Shown: positions 1 to 5,193 of the stretch, in pieces
Position numbering within the stretch: position 1 is the first letter of the stretch
Layout of the letters: every line of letters starts with the position of its first letter
Origin: VRUE01 sp035556755
Lineage (GTDB): Bacteria; Actinomycetota; Thermoleophilia; Solirubrobacterales; 70-9
NCBI GenBank assembly: GCA_035556755.1
Contig: DATMEP010000017.1
Coordinates: 1 to 5,472, forward strand
Direction of reading: 5' to 3'
DNA length: 5,472 nucleotides
The notes under the pieces: model-generated
The model's input: the letters and a program-made list of their open reading frames with translations, nothing else
The model's database searches: none
Told to the model about the DNA's origin: nothing
Translations under genes and position numbers: made by a program

Positions 1-931
1 CCCCGCCGAGGAGCACGGACAGCGGAAGGATGCGCCGGTACCCGGGCCCGGCGCGGAGGCGGATGGCGTGGGGGACGATGATGCCGACGAAGCCGATCAG
101 GCCGCTGACGGCGACCGCGGCGGCGGTGCCGAGGGTCGCGGCACCGATCACCAGCAACCGCACCCGCCCGACCCGCACGCCGAGCCCGGTTGCCTCATCG
201 TCGCCGACCCGCAGCACGTCGAGCAGGCGCCGGTGGGCGAGCACGACGACGATGCTGAAGACGGCGTAGGGCAGGACCAGGAGCACCTCGCGCCACCCGG
301 AGGTCGAAAGGCGCCCCAGCAGCCAGGAGTAGATCGCCCGCACGTTCTCGGTGTCCTGCTGCAGCACGAGCGTCTGGACGGCGGTGAGAAAGGCCGCCAT
401 CGCGACGCCGGCGAGGATCAGCGTCGCCGTGTTGCGGCCGTCGCCGACCGAGCGCCCCAACAGGTAGGCGCCCCCGACCGCCGCCGTAGCGCCGAGGAAA
501 GCGGCGATCGGGAGCGGCACGACGCCCACGTAGACGATCGCGATCGTGGCGCCGAGGCCGGCGCCGGCAGCGGCGCCGAGTAGGTAGGGGTCGGCGAGCG
601 GGTTGCGGAAGACCGCCTGGTAGGCGCCGCCGGCCGTCGCCAGGGTGGCGCCGACGAGGGCGCCGAGCACGACCCGGGGCGCCCGCAGCTCCCAGAGGAC
701 GGCGCTTTCCAGTGCCGACAGCCGGCTCTGCCCGTGAACCAGGGGCAACTGCGCGACGAGGTCGCCGAGCAGGGCGGTGGGCGGGATCCCCGCTGGGCCG
801 AAGGCGAGGCCGGCGAGCAGGGCCGCGACCAGCGCCAGCACGCCGGCGGCGAGCCAGCGCCAGGTCAGCCCGCCCTCCCCCGGGCCCGCGGCGGCCGTCG
901 CGGCGCCGGCGCGGATCGTCGCCGCGCTCAA
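1..931 (-). CDS. btuC: BtuC-like ABC transporter permease (FecCD family), C-terminus off the left edge
   Basis: This is the membrane permease of a vitamin B12 (or related chelate) ABC importer; it would form a homodimeric channel fed by the upstream BtuF-like lipoprotein. The frame is open for 310 codons to the window edge. It reads as alternating hydrophobic helices with FecCD hallmarks: RAPRVVLGALVGATLATAG (about residues 83-101), RNPLADP (109-115) followed by a Gly/Ala-rich helix, YSWLLGRL (201-208), the cytoplasmic coupling region GDDEATGLGV (243-252), and GLIGFVGIIVPHAIRL (277-292). Family members run about 330-350 residues, so roughly the last 30-40 are missing. The start is TTG at 931-929, overlapping the btuF stop as TTGA. 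No clear Shine-Dalgarno precedes it, so translation is probably coupled to btuF. B12 specificity rests on the riboswitch and partner gene, because FecCD permeases for siderophores look alike. Confidence 0.9.
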   Translation of the reverse strand, partial: MSAATIRAGAATAAAGPGEGGLTWRWLAAGVLALVAALLAGLAFGPAGIPPTALLGDLVAQLPLVHGQSRLSALESAVLWELRAPRVVLGALVGATLATAGGAYQAVFRNPLADPYLLGAAAGAGLGATIAIVYVGVVPLPIAAFLGATAAVGGAYLLGRSVGDGRNTATLILAGVAMAAFLTAVQTLVLQQDTENVRAIYSWLLGRLSTSGWREVLLVLPYAVFSIVVVLAHRRLLDVLRVGDDEATGLGVRVGRVRLLVIGAATLGTAAAVAVSGLIGFVGIIVPHAIRLRAGPGYRRILPLSVLLGG

Positions 932-1878
932 GGCGCGCCGCCGGAAGCGTGGCGCGCCAGCTCCATCGCATCGACGACCCGTTCGACGAAGACGGGGATG
1001 CGAGGCCCCCAGCGTGAGGCGATGTCGTCGGCGATCGCGACCACGGCGCCCTCCCTCACAGCCGAGACCTCCTGCCAGCCGGGCCGCCGCGCCACCTTTC
1101 CCGGCGACTGATCGCAGCACTCGGAGTCGGCGAGGACGATCAGGTCAGGATCGGCCGAGACCACCGTCTCGGAGGAGAGCTGGGGGTAGGGGTTCCCGGC
1201 CCGCCGCGCCGCCGCCGCCGCGATGTTCGCCAGTCCCAGCTTCCCGTAGATGCGGCCGATGAAGCTTTCCGGGCCGGCGGTGTAGAGGTCGGGGTCGAGC
1301 TCGTGAAAGAAGTCGAGCTGACGACCGGCGGGCGCGGCGGCGACCTCCCGCTCGACTCGCTGGCGGACCTGCCGGGCGAGTGAGCGGCCAGCCTCGGCGT
1401 GGCCGCTGATCAGACCCAGCTCGCGCAGCTGGTGGTAGGCGTCGCCGAGGGTCGCGGGCGCCGGCTCCGCGAGGACGGTGAGGCCGACACGGCGCAGCCC
1501 GGCCGGCACGTCACGCGGGACGCTGGCCGGCATCACCACGAGGTCGGGGCGGTAATCGATGATCGCCTCGACGTTCGGCTGGTAGGAGGAGAGGTCGGTC
1601 CGCGGCACCCCAGGCGGGTGGTCCGATTCGTCGTCGACCGCGATCACCTGGTCGCCGGCACCGACCGCGAACAGCGTTTCCGTCGCCGAGGGCGAGAGCG
1701 AGACGATCCGCGTCGGCCGGTCCTCGATCGTGACCTTCTGTCGCGCGTCCCTGACGGTGGCGGGGAATGCTCGCTCGCCTCCCGAGGTCTCCGGTGAGGA
1801 TCCCCCGGACGACTCTCCACAGCCCGAAGCCAGGAAAACCAGTGCCGCCAGCGCTATCCCTGCTCTGCTCGATCCCAC
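928..1878 (-). CDS. btuF: BtuF-like cobalamin-binding lipoprotein of an ABC importer
   Basis: This is the substrate-binding component of a B12 importer, anchored outside the membrane and delivering cobalamin to the BtuC channel. The 316 residues begin with a lipoprotein signal (hydrophobic residues 8-18, lipobox ASGC with the lipidated Cys at 20) and a Gly/Ser-rich linker to about residue 37. A Peripla_BP_2 (class III binding protein) domain follows. RIVSLSPSATETLFAVGAGD (57-76) opens lobe 1; HELDPDLYTAG, then FIGRIYGKLGLANIA, lie in lobe 2; ADPDLIVLAD and DDIASRWGPRI are near the end. These match BtuF/HemT-type proteins closely. The start is GTG at 1878-1876, with a GGAGG Shine-Dalgarno at 1888-1884, five bases away. 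The gene is first in the operon behind a cobalamin riboswitch and overlaps the permease by four bases. A neighbouring Cys-Cys pair in SECCDQS is unusual for an exported protein. A haem or siderophore ligand is less likely given the riboswitch. Confidence 0.93.
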   Translation of the reverse strand: MGSSRAGIALAALVFLASGCGESSGGSSPETSGGERAFPATVRDARQKVTIEDRPTRIVSLSPSATETLFAVGAGDQVIAVDDESDHPPGVPRTDLSSYQPNVEAIIDYRPDLVVMPASVPRDVPAGLRRVGLTVLAEPAPATLGDAYHQLRELGLISGHAEAGRSLARQVRQRVEREVAAAPAGRQLDFFHELDPDLYTAGPESFIGRIYGKLGLANIAAAAARRAGNPYPQLSSETVVSADPDLIVLADSECCDQSPGKVARRPGWQEVSAVREGAVVAIADDIASRWGPRIPVFVERVVDAMELARHASGGAP

Positions 1879-1974
1879 TGCAACCTCCGCGTGTTTGGCG
1901 AAGGGAGGGTCAGCTCGAACGGAGAGGGATCCGAACGCACCGCCCCTTCCTTCGAGGGTCGATCCGTCGACATC
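1879..1974 (-). promoter_or_regulatory. Riboswitch expression platform controlling the btuF ribosome binding site
   Basis: The leader between aptamer and btuF can form two mutually exclusive structures. CCTCC (1908-1904) is complementary to the Shine-Dalgarno GGAGG (1888-1884) across a 15-nt loop, giving an OFF state. The same strand, CCCTCCCTTCG (1909-1899), is also complementary at 10 of 11 positions to CGAAGGAAGGG (1954-1944), which would free the Shine-Dalgarno. CGAAGGAAGGG sits in a small hairpin (CCCT 1958-1955, AGGG 1947-1944) whose loop CGAAGGA is complementary to the TTCG loop of the aptamer hairpin at 2003-2000. This matches the L5-L13 kissing interaction known for cobalamin riboswitches. 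No U-tract terminator is visible here, so control is probably translational. Pairings were found by eye; the ON/OFF assignment is inference. Confidence 0.6.
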
Positions 1975-2094
1975 GGTCAGGCGACCTGGCTCGTCCCCCC
2001 GAAGGGGGCATCGCAGTTGCGGGACAGCGCCGGATTCACACCGACTTCGCTGAGCTAATGCCGGCCGGGGGATATGTGCCCGGCAGGAGCGACC
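1975..2094 (-). ncRNA. Cobalamin (B12) riboswitch aptamer
   Basis: The minus strand shows the conserved cobalamin aptamer elements in order. A P1 strand GGTC (2094-2091) can pair with GACC (1978-1975). A GC-rich side hairpin lies around 2084-2060, and a GCGAAG segment stands in for the usual GGGAA. Next come the core GGTGTGAATCCGG (2042-2030), CTGTCCCGCAACTG (2027-2014), and a CCCCC-TTCG-GGGGG hairpin (2008-1995). Last is the B12 box GAGCCAGGTCGCCTGACC (1992-1975). This is the short actinobacterial form with a minimal P6 region. By established knowledge it binds adenosyl- or methylcobalamin and represses downstream expression. Its position directly upstream of btuF-btuC fits that role. The exact ends are approximate. 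Confidence 0.93.
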
Positions 2095-2251
2095 TTAACA
2101 TGAGGTGCGGAACCTCGGCCGACGTCGATTAGGGATGCCGGGGTCTTCGTGCCAGACCCGACGCTTCGCAGGGAAAGGCCTCTCTCGGAGCTGGCCCCCC
2201 GAGAGCCGATTTTCAGGTCAAGCCGCTTCGCGGGCGCTGATTTCTACGCCT
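2095..2251. other. Gene-free spacer between riboswitch and tRNA-type terminator
   Basis: I see no convincing gene here. Open frames crossing it lack a Shine-Dalgarno and any recognisable protein. It must contain the promoter of the B12 operon on the minus strand, but no clear -35/-10 pair stands out. Three small inverted repeats are visible. GAGGT/ACCTC lies at 2102-2116. GGGTCT/AGACCC lies at 2141-2159 with a 7-nt loop. CTCTCGG/CCGAGAG lies at 2182-2205 with a 10-nt loop, and a TTTT run follows it at 2210-2213 on the plus strand. The last could be a weak plus-strand terminator, though no plus-strand gene precedes it. Confidence 0.5.
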
Positions 2252-2286
2252 CTTGGAAAGACGAAAACCCCGCATTTGCGGGGCTT
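2252..2286 (-). terminator. Rho-independent terminator on the minus strand
   Basis: On the minus strand the stem CCCCGC-AAAT-GCGGGG (2283-2268) is followed immediately by TTTTCGTCTTT. An outer CGAA/TTCG pairing can extend the stem. It starts about ten bases after the 3' end of a tRNA-Met fragment (2294), which is the usual layout behind a tRNA gene. On the plus strand the T-tract is absent, so it is one-directional. It also shields the downstream B12 operon from read-through. Confidence 0.8.
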
Positions 2287-2293
2287 CGTGAAA

Positions 2294-2311
2294 TAGCGGG
2301 GGCAGGATTCG
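2294..2311 (-). pseudogene. 18-nt 3'-terminal fragment of a tRNA-fMet-like gene (copy B)
   Basis: The minus strand reads CGAATCCTGCCCCCGCTA, the expected end of an initiator tRNA-Met: part of the T-loop, the 3' strand of the T-stem (CCTGC), the 3' acceptor strand (CCCCGCT) and discriminator A. The tRNA resemblance stops abruptly at 2311. Because the intrinsic terminator follows ten bases later, this copy probably marks the original chromosomal end of the tRNA locus. The same AATAGCGGGGGC block recurs 57 bp away in copy A. Too short to be certain alone; the pairing with copy A supports it. Confidence 0.55.
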
Positions 2312-2348
2312 GCCTCATTAGCGACGACCGAAGAGTCACTAATGGGGC
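2312..2348. repeat. 37-bp hairpin filling the gap between the two tRNA fragments
   Basis: The arms GCCTCATTAGCGAC (2312-2325) and GTCACTAATGGGGC (2335-2348) pair at 12 of 14 positions, with one G-T wobble and one C/A mismatch. They enclose the 9-nt loop GACCGAAGA. The inverted repeat begins at the base after tRNA copy B ends and stops at the base before the shared AATAGCGGGGGC block of copy A. It therefore exactly occupies the spacer. It has no following U-tract. It could be an integrase arm or core site, a tiny mobile hairpin, or a decayed terminator. Confidence 0.7.
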
Positions 2349-2350
2349 AA

Positions 2351-2387
2351 TAGCGGGGGCGGAATTCGAACCCGCGACCTTCGGGTT
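2351..2387 (-). pseudogene. 3' half of an initiator-type tRNA-Met (copy A), probable att site
   Basis: The minus strand (2387 to 2351) carries, in order, the end of an anticodon loop (AA), the 3' anticodon-stem strand CCCGA, variable loop AGGTC, T-stem GCGGG, T-loop TTCGAAT, T-stem TCCGC, acceptor strand CCCCGCT and discriminator A. This resembles bacterial tRNA-fMet, including the CCC in the anticodon stem. The upstream bases read CCCC instead of the expected CTCAT, and no AGCGGGG- or CGCGGGG-like 5' acceptor half exists on the minus strand as far as 2520. Position 61 is T, where tRNAs have an invariant C pairing with G53. It is therefore a 3' fragment, not a working tRNA. Loss from the anticodon loop onward is typical of tyrosine-integrase att duplications. 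Confidence 0.7.
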
Positions 2388-2420
2388 GGGGTTCTGTAGG
2401 CGCTGTTGCCCTAGGTCGTC

Positions 2421-2439
2421 GTGCCGGCCGGTACGGCAC
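2421..2439. repeat. Short inverted repeat GTGCCG/CGGCAC
   Basis: A perfect 6-bp stem with a 7-nt loop lies between the tRNA fragment and the promoter of the next gene. No U-tract follows on either strand. Function unknown; it may be a protein-binding site or chance in GC-rich DNA. Confidence 0.4.
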
Positions 2440-2464
2440 CTGGCCCCGACCGGCCCCAGAGACG

Positions 2465-2488
2465 GTTTAGCGGGAGTGAGACGGGTAG
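2465..2488 (+). promoter_or_regulatory. SigB/SigF-type (general stress) promoter candidate
   Basis: GTTTAG (2465-2470), a 12-base spacer, then GGGTAG (2483-2488) matches the SigB/SigF consensus GTTTAA-N12-14-GGGTAT at 10 of 12 positions. Transcription would start near 2495, leaving a short leader with the Shine-Dalgarno GAGGAGG at 2509-2515 ahead of ATG 2521. The placement relative to the gene is ideal. This is a match by eye, in a GC-rich background where such hexamers can arise by chance. Confidence 0.55.
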
Positions 2489-2508
2489 TCCATCTTGTCC
2501 ATCCAATC

Positions 2509-2515
2509 GAGGAGG
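2509..2515 (+). promoter_or_regulatory. Strong Shine-Dalgarno fixing the start at 2521
   Basis: GAGGAGG lies five bases before ATG 2521. The same frame stays open back to 2149, through the tRNA fragments and hairpins, but has no ribosome binding site or protein-like composition there. This site therefore decides the start. Confidence 0.85.
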
Positions 2516-2520
2516 TTCCG

Positions 2521-3087
2521 ATGACCAACGACGCAGTTGCCGAGGCGGCGCGCGCGGCGCATGACTGGGGCCTGGCAAGCTGGCTCGGGGGGAGCATGTT
2601 CGGCAAGTTCGCGCTCAACCCCTCCGTGACCCAGATCAGCGACCACCGCGAGCGCGGCAAGGTCGTCAACGCCGCCTGGAACGGCTACAACCTGATCAAC
2701 ACCCTCTCGCTCGGCGCCGTCGCGGCCGGCTGGTTCGCGTCGCGCCTGACCGAGACCCACCCCACGCGGCTCTCCGACAGGGAGCGCGACCTAGCCAAGG
2801 TGAAGGACGGCTTCACGATCGCCGCCCTCCTGACCGGCGCGGCGAGCGGCGTCGAGGGAGCCCGGCTCGCCAAGGCCGAGCCCGGAGGCGCGGTCCCGAT
2901 CGAGCGCGGAACGGTGCCCGCCGATGACACGCCGAAGCCTGCCGCGCGGATCCAGCGGATGCTCGGAGCGCTCGGCACCGCGAACATCGCCTCAGGCGTC
3001 GGCCTCGTCGTCGTCAACGCAATGCTCGCGCAGGCCAACCACAGCCGCCCGCCACTGCGGCGAGCCCTGTTGCGCCGCAGCAGGTAG
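2521..3087 (+). CDS. Small membrane protein of unknown function
   Basis: I do not recognise a named family. The protein has 188 residues. The polar N-terminus carries HDWGLASWLGGSMFGKFALNP (about 14-34) and ISDHRERGKVVNAAWNGYNLIN (about 39-60), segments that look constrained. Three hydrophobic stretches are likely membrane helices: about 54-76 (TLSLGAVAAGWFASRL), 98-116 (FTIAALLTGAASGVEGA) and 148-170 (GLGTANIASG-type, ending VVVNAMLAQ). A charged, Pro-rich loop (118-145) separates the last two. The tail (176-188) is Arg-rich and probably cytosolic. There is no signal peptide. ATG 2521 has an excellent Shine-Dalgarno and a SigB/SigF-like promoter, suggesting stress-induced expression. uvsE follows 60 bp downstream in the same direction, across a long hairpin. 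A role in the cell envelope under stress is a guess; no catalytic motif is visible. Confidence 0.85.
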   Translation: MTNDAVAEAARAAHDWGLASWLGGSMFGKFALNPSVTQISDHRERGKVVNAAWNGYNLINTLSLGAVAAGWFASRLTETHPTRLSDRERDLAKVKDGFTIAALLTGAASGVEGARLAKAEPGGAVPIERGTVPADDTPKPAARIQRMLGALGTANIASGVGLVVVNAMLAQANHSRPPLRRALLRRSR

Positions 3088-3091
3088 GCCC

Positions 3092-3133
3092 GGCGATGCT
3101 CGGCGCGACGCTCGATCGCGCCGAGCCCTCGCC
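3092..3133. terminator. Long GC-rich hairpin between the membrane protein gene and uvsE
   Basis: GCTCGGCGCGA (3098-3108) and TCGCGCCGAGC (3116-3126) form a perfect 11-bp stem around a 7-nt loop. An outer GGCGA (3092-3096)/TCGCC (3129-3133) adds five more pairs across a 1/2-nt internal loop. It starts five bases after the upstream stop codon and ends 14 bases before the uvsE start. There is no U-tract (TGGTTGAGG follows), so it is either a U-less actinobacterial terminator, an mRNA-stability stem, or an attenuator that lowers uvsE expression. The structure is clear; the role is not. Confidence 0.55.
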
Positions 3134-3147
3134 TGGTTGAGGCACCC

Positions 3148-4155
3148 GTGATCAGCGACGCCGTCACGACACACCGGCTCGGCTTCGCGGTGAAGGTGCT
3201 CGGCGAGGGCGGCCTGCCCTCGCACGACACCCGCCGCTGGCAGTCGAAACCGCATCTGAGCCATTCGCTCCAGCGGCTGCGGGCGATCCTCGACTACCTC
3301 GAGCGCCACGACATCCGGATGTATCGCCTGCCGACCGCGCTGGCGCCCTACGCCAGCCATCCGGAGCTGACGCAGTTCCACAGCCAGATCGAGGAGTGCG
3401 CGTCAGAGCTCGCCGAGGTCGGCGCCCTTGCGCGCGAGCGCGACGTGCGCCTCTCGACGCATCCCGGCCAGTACACAGTGCTCAACTCCGAGCGTGTCGA
3501 GGTGCGCGCTGCCGCGGTCGCCGAGCTCGAGTCGCAGGCCGCGCTGCTCGACGCGATGGGACTCGGCGAGGAGGCGGTCGTCGTGCTGCACGTCGGCAGC
3601 GCCACCGGCGGCGTCGCGCCGTCGCTGGACCGCTTCCTCGAGGGCTTCGAGCTGCTGTCCGACGCGGCGCGTGCCCGCCTCGTGGTCGAGAACGACGACC
3701 GCAGCTTCGGGCTCGCCGACGTGCTCGTGCTCGCCGAGCGCACGGAGCTGCGGATCGTCTGGGACGCGCTGCACCATCGCTGCCACGATCCGGCCGGGAT
3801 TCCCGACGACGAGGCCCTCGCCTCGGCGCTCGCGACCTGGGACGACGGCGCGGTGCCGAAGGTCCACTACTCCTCCCCACGGCTCGACGTCGAGGAGCGC
3901 CGAGTCCGCTCCGGTCGCCGCGTCGAGCGCCGGCTCGTGCTGCCGCAGCTGCGGGCGCACGCCGACCTGATCGACCCGACCGGCTTCGAGCGATTCCTGC
4001 GTGACGCCGCGGGCAAGCGCGACTTCGACGTGATGCTCGAGGCCAAGGCGAAGGACCTCGCGCTGCTGAGGCTGCGCGACCAGCTCGGCGAGCGCGGCTT
4101 CGCCTTCGAGCGCGGCCGGGTCCGCGTGCCGCGGCCAGGCCGCGGCTCGGGCTAG
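3148..4155 (+). CDS. uvsE: UV-damage endonuclease UvsE/UVDE
   Basis: This is a TIM-barrel, multi-metal endonuclease that nicks DNA 5' of UV photoproducts and starts an excision repair route independent of UvrABC. The 335 residues carry the family motifs in order: RLGFAV (10-15), MYRLPT (58-63), F-H78, STHPGQYTVLNS (103-114), LHVG (147-150), ENDDR (181-185), WDALHHRC (205-212), KVHYSS (238-243), HADLIDP (271-277) and MLEAKAKD (296-303). By position, H78, H105, H148, E181, D206, H209, H240, H271 and E298 correspond to the metal ligands of the Thermus enzyme. K238 corresponds to its modified lysine, and Q108/Y109 to the lesion-probing pair. All are present, so the enzyme should be active. Between H240 and H271 lies an Arg-rich stretch longer than in Thermus. 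The start is GTG with GAGG at 3139-3142. The gene converges on the methyltransferase. Confidence 0.95.
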   Translation: MISDAVTTHRLGFAVKVLGEGGLPSHDTRRWQSKPHLSHSLQRLRAILDYLERHDIRMYRLPTALAPYASHPELTQFHSQIEECASELAEVGALARERDVRLSTHPGQYTVLNSERVEVRAAAVAELESQAALLDAMGLGEEAVVVLHVGSATGGVAPSLDRFLEGFELLSDAARARLVVENDDRSFGLADVLVLAERTELRIVWDALHHRCHDPAGIPDDEALASALATWDDGAVPKVHYSSPRLDVEERRVRSGRRVERRLVLPQLRAHADLIDPTGFERFLRDAAGKRDFDVMLEAKAKDLALLRLRDQLGERGFAFERGRVRVPRPGRGSG

Positions 4156-4176
4156 GAGGACTGTCGGCCGGCGTGA

Positions 4177-4941
4177 CTACGCGGTCGCGGTCGCGTACCA
4201 GCTGCGGGCGTCGAGGGAGAACGAGCCCGCGGGTAGCTGGGCGCGAATCGCCTGCCGCAGGGCGGCCTTCTGGTCGTCGTCGAGGCTGTCGAAGGCCTGG
4301 CCGGCGGGCCCGACGCCGAACGTGAACGGCTCCCAGAAGTCCTCGAACCCCGAATAACGGACGCTGACCTCGAGCGCGCCGGCGGCGACGTCGCGAAGTC
4401 CGGCACGCGTCAGCCGCTCGGCGATGTCGCCCTCCGCGGTACCCGCTCGCCGCTGCTCGCCCTCGACCTCGGGCTTTACGGCCTTCATCGCACTCCAGAA
4501 CAGGTTCAGCATCGTCATTCCGTCACCGGCGATGTCCCACATGCAGACGCCGAGCTTCCCGCCCGGCCTGGTCACTCGCGCCATCTCCCGCAGGCCGGCG
4601 TCGGCGTCGTTCATGAAGGCGATCACCAGGCATGAGAGCGCGGCGTCGAACACGTCGTCCTCCCAGGGCAGCGCCTCGGCGACACCCTGGCGCACATCCG
4701 CACCCGGATTGCGCCGCCGACAGGTGGCGACGAACTGTTCCGCTGGGTCGATCGCGGCGACGCTCTGCGCCCCGACGCGATCCGCCAGCTCGGAGGTGAG
4801 GCCGCCCGGCCCGCAGCCAACGTCGATCACCTCCATCCCCTCCGCCACTCCCACCTCGTCCGCCAGGGCGCGGGCGAGCGGAACGGTGTAGCGCCCCATG
4901 AAGCGGTCGTAGTGCTCGGCTGGAGAGGCGAACTCGGGCAC
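4177..4941 (-). CDS. Class I SAM-dependent methyltransferase, substrate unknown
   Basis: A 254-residue Rossmann-fold methyltransferase of the UbiE/Methyltransf_11-25 type. The N-terminal AEHYDRFMGRYTVPLARAL (8-26) is typical of the group. Motif I is VIDVGCGPGG (38-47), and the acidic residue ending strand 2 is D65 in AIDP. QGVAEALPWEDDVFDAAL (85-102) covers motifs II and III, followed by LVIAFMND (105-112) and ARVTRPGGKLGV (121-132). The C-terminal 110 residues carry aromatic-rich substrate-side segments (YSGFEDFWEPFTFG). The methyl acceptor cannot be told from sequence. The start is taken as GTG 4941-4939, just before the conserved AEHYDRF region. No Shine-Dalgarno is visible, but TAGCAT (4955-4950) sits eight bases upstream, as for a leaderless mRNA. 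The frame stays open to 5202, but that extension is Arg-rich and unlike a protein domain. The stop lies 21 bp from the uvsE stop, with no terminator between. Confidence 0.9.
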   Translation of the reverse strand: MPEFASPAEHYDRFMGRYTVPLARALADEVGVAEGMEVIDVGCGPGGLTSELADRVGAQSVAAIDPAEQFVATCRRRNPGADVRQGVAEALPWEDDVFDAALSCLVIAFMNDADAGLREMARVTRPGGKLGVCMWDIAGDGMTMLNLFWSAMKAVKPEVEGEQRRAGTAEGDIAERLTRAGLRDVAAGALEVSVRYSGFEDFWEPFTFGVGPAGQAFDSLDDDQKAALRQAIRAQLPAGSFSLDARSWYATATA

Positions 4942-5048
4942 GGCTCTGAATGCTACGCGCGTTGGCTGCGTCCATGGTCGAGGTTCACCTCTCGAGCGCG
5001 TACCGCAAGCTCGGGATCGGCGCTCGGCGCGACCGCCCCGCTCGCCAA

Positions 5049-5058
5049 CCCCTAGGGG
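5049..5058. repeat. CCCCTAGGGG palindrome
   Basis: A perfect 10-bp palindrome, within ACCCCTAGGGGGT at 5048-5060. Its G-tract/C-tract form resembles CsoR-family metal-sensor operators. No metal-transport gene is present in the window, so this is only a resemblance. Confidence 0.4.
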
Positions 5059-5193
5059 GTCCCCGCGGCAAAGACTCGGGTCGCGGACTGGGGTCCGCCT
5101 CGATGTGCGCTGGTCCGCGTGGCCCGATGCTGGCCCGGACGTCGAGCGAAGGACCGAGCATGCATCGAAGCCGGGCTGGCAGACCTCGTCGCG

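Noticed and set aside
68..583. Long plus-strand open frame opposite the permease
   Set aside because: It is antisense to a clear FecCD permease; its Asp/Gly/His/Arg-rich composition is what GC-rich antisense frames give.
195..971. 258-codon minus-strand frame over the permease
   Set aside because: The translation is Arg/Pro-rich with no hydrophobic segments. The frame starting at TTG 931 gives an unmistakable permease instead.
2351..2460. Complete tRNA on the minus strand
   Set aside because: The anticodon loop is disrupted, position 61 is T, and no 5' acceptor or D-arm matches upstream, so only a 3' half is present.
2149..2520. N-terminal extension of the membrane protein upstream of ATG 2521
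   Set aside because: It would run through the terminator, tRNA fragments, hairpin and promoter, and it has no ribosome binding site. The GAGGAGG before 2521 sets the start.
3396..4004. Several open frames on both strands across uvsE
   Set aside because: All are Arg/Ser/Ala-rich shadows of the UvsE frame, which carries every catalytic motif.
4424..4891. 155-codon plus-strand frame opposite the methyltransferase
   Set aside because: It is antisense to motifs I-III of the methyltransferase and has no Shine-Dalgarno or recognisable domain.
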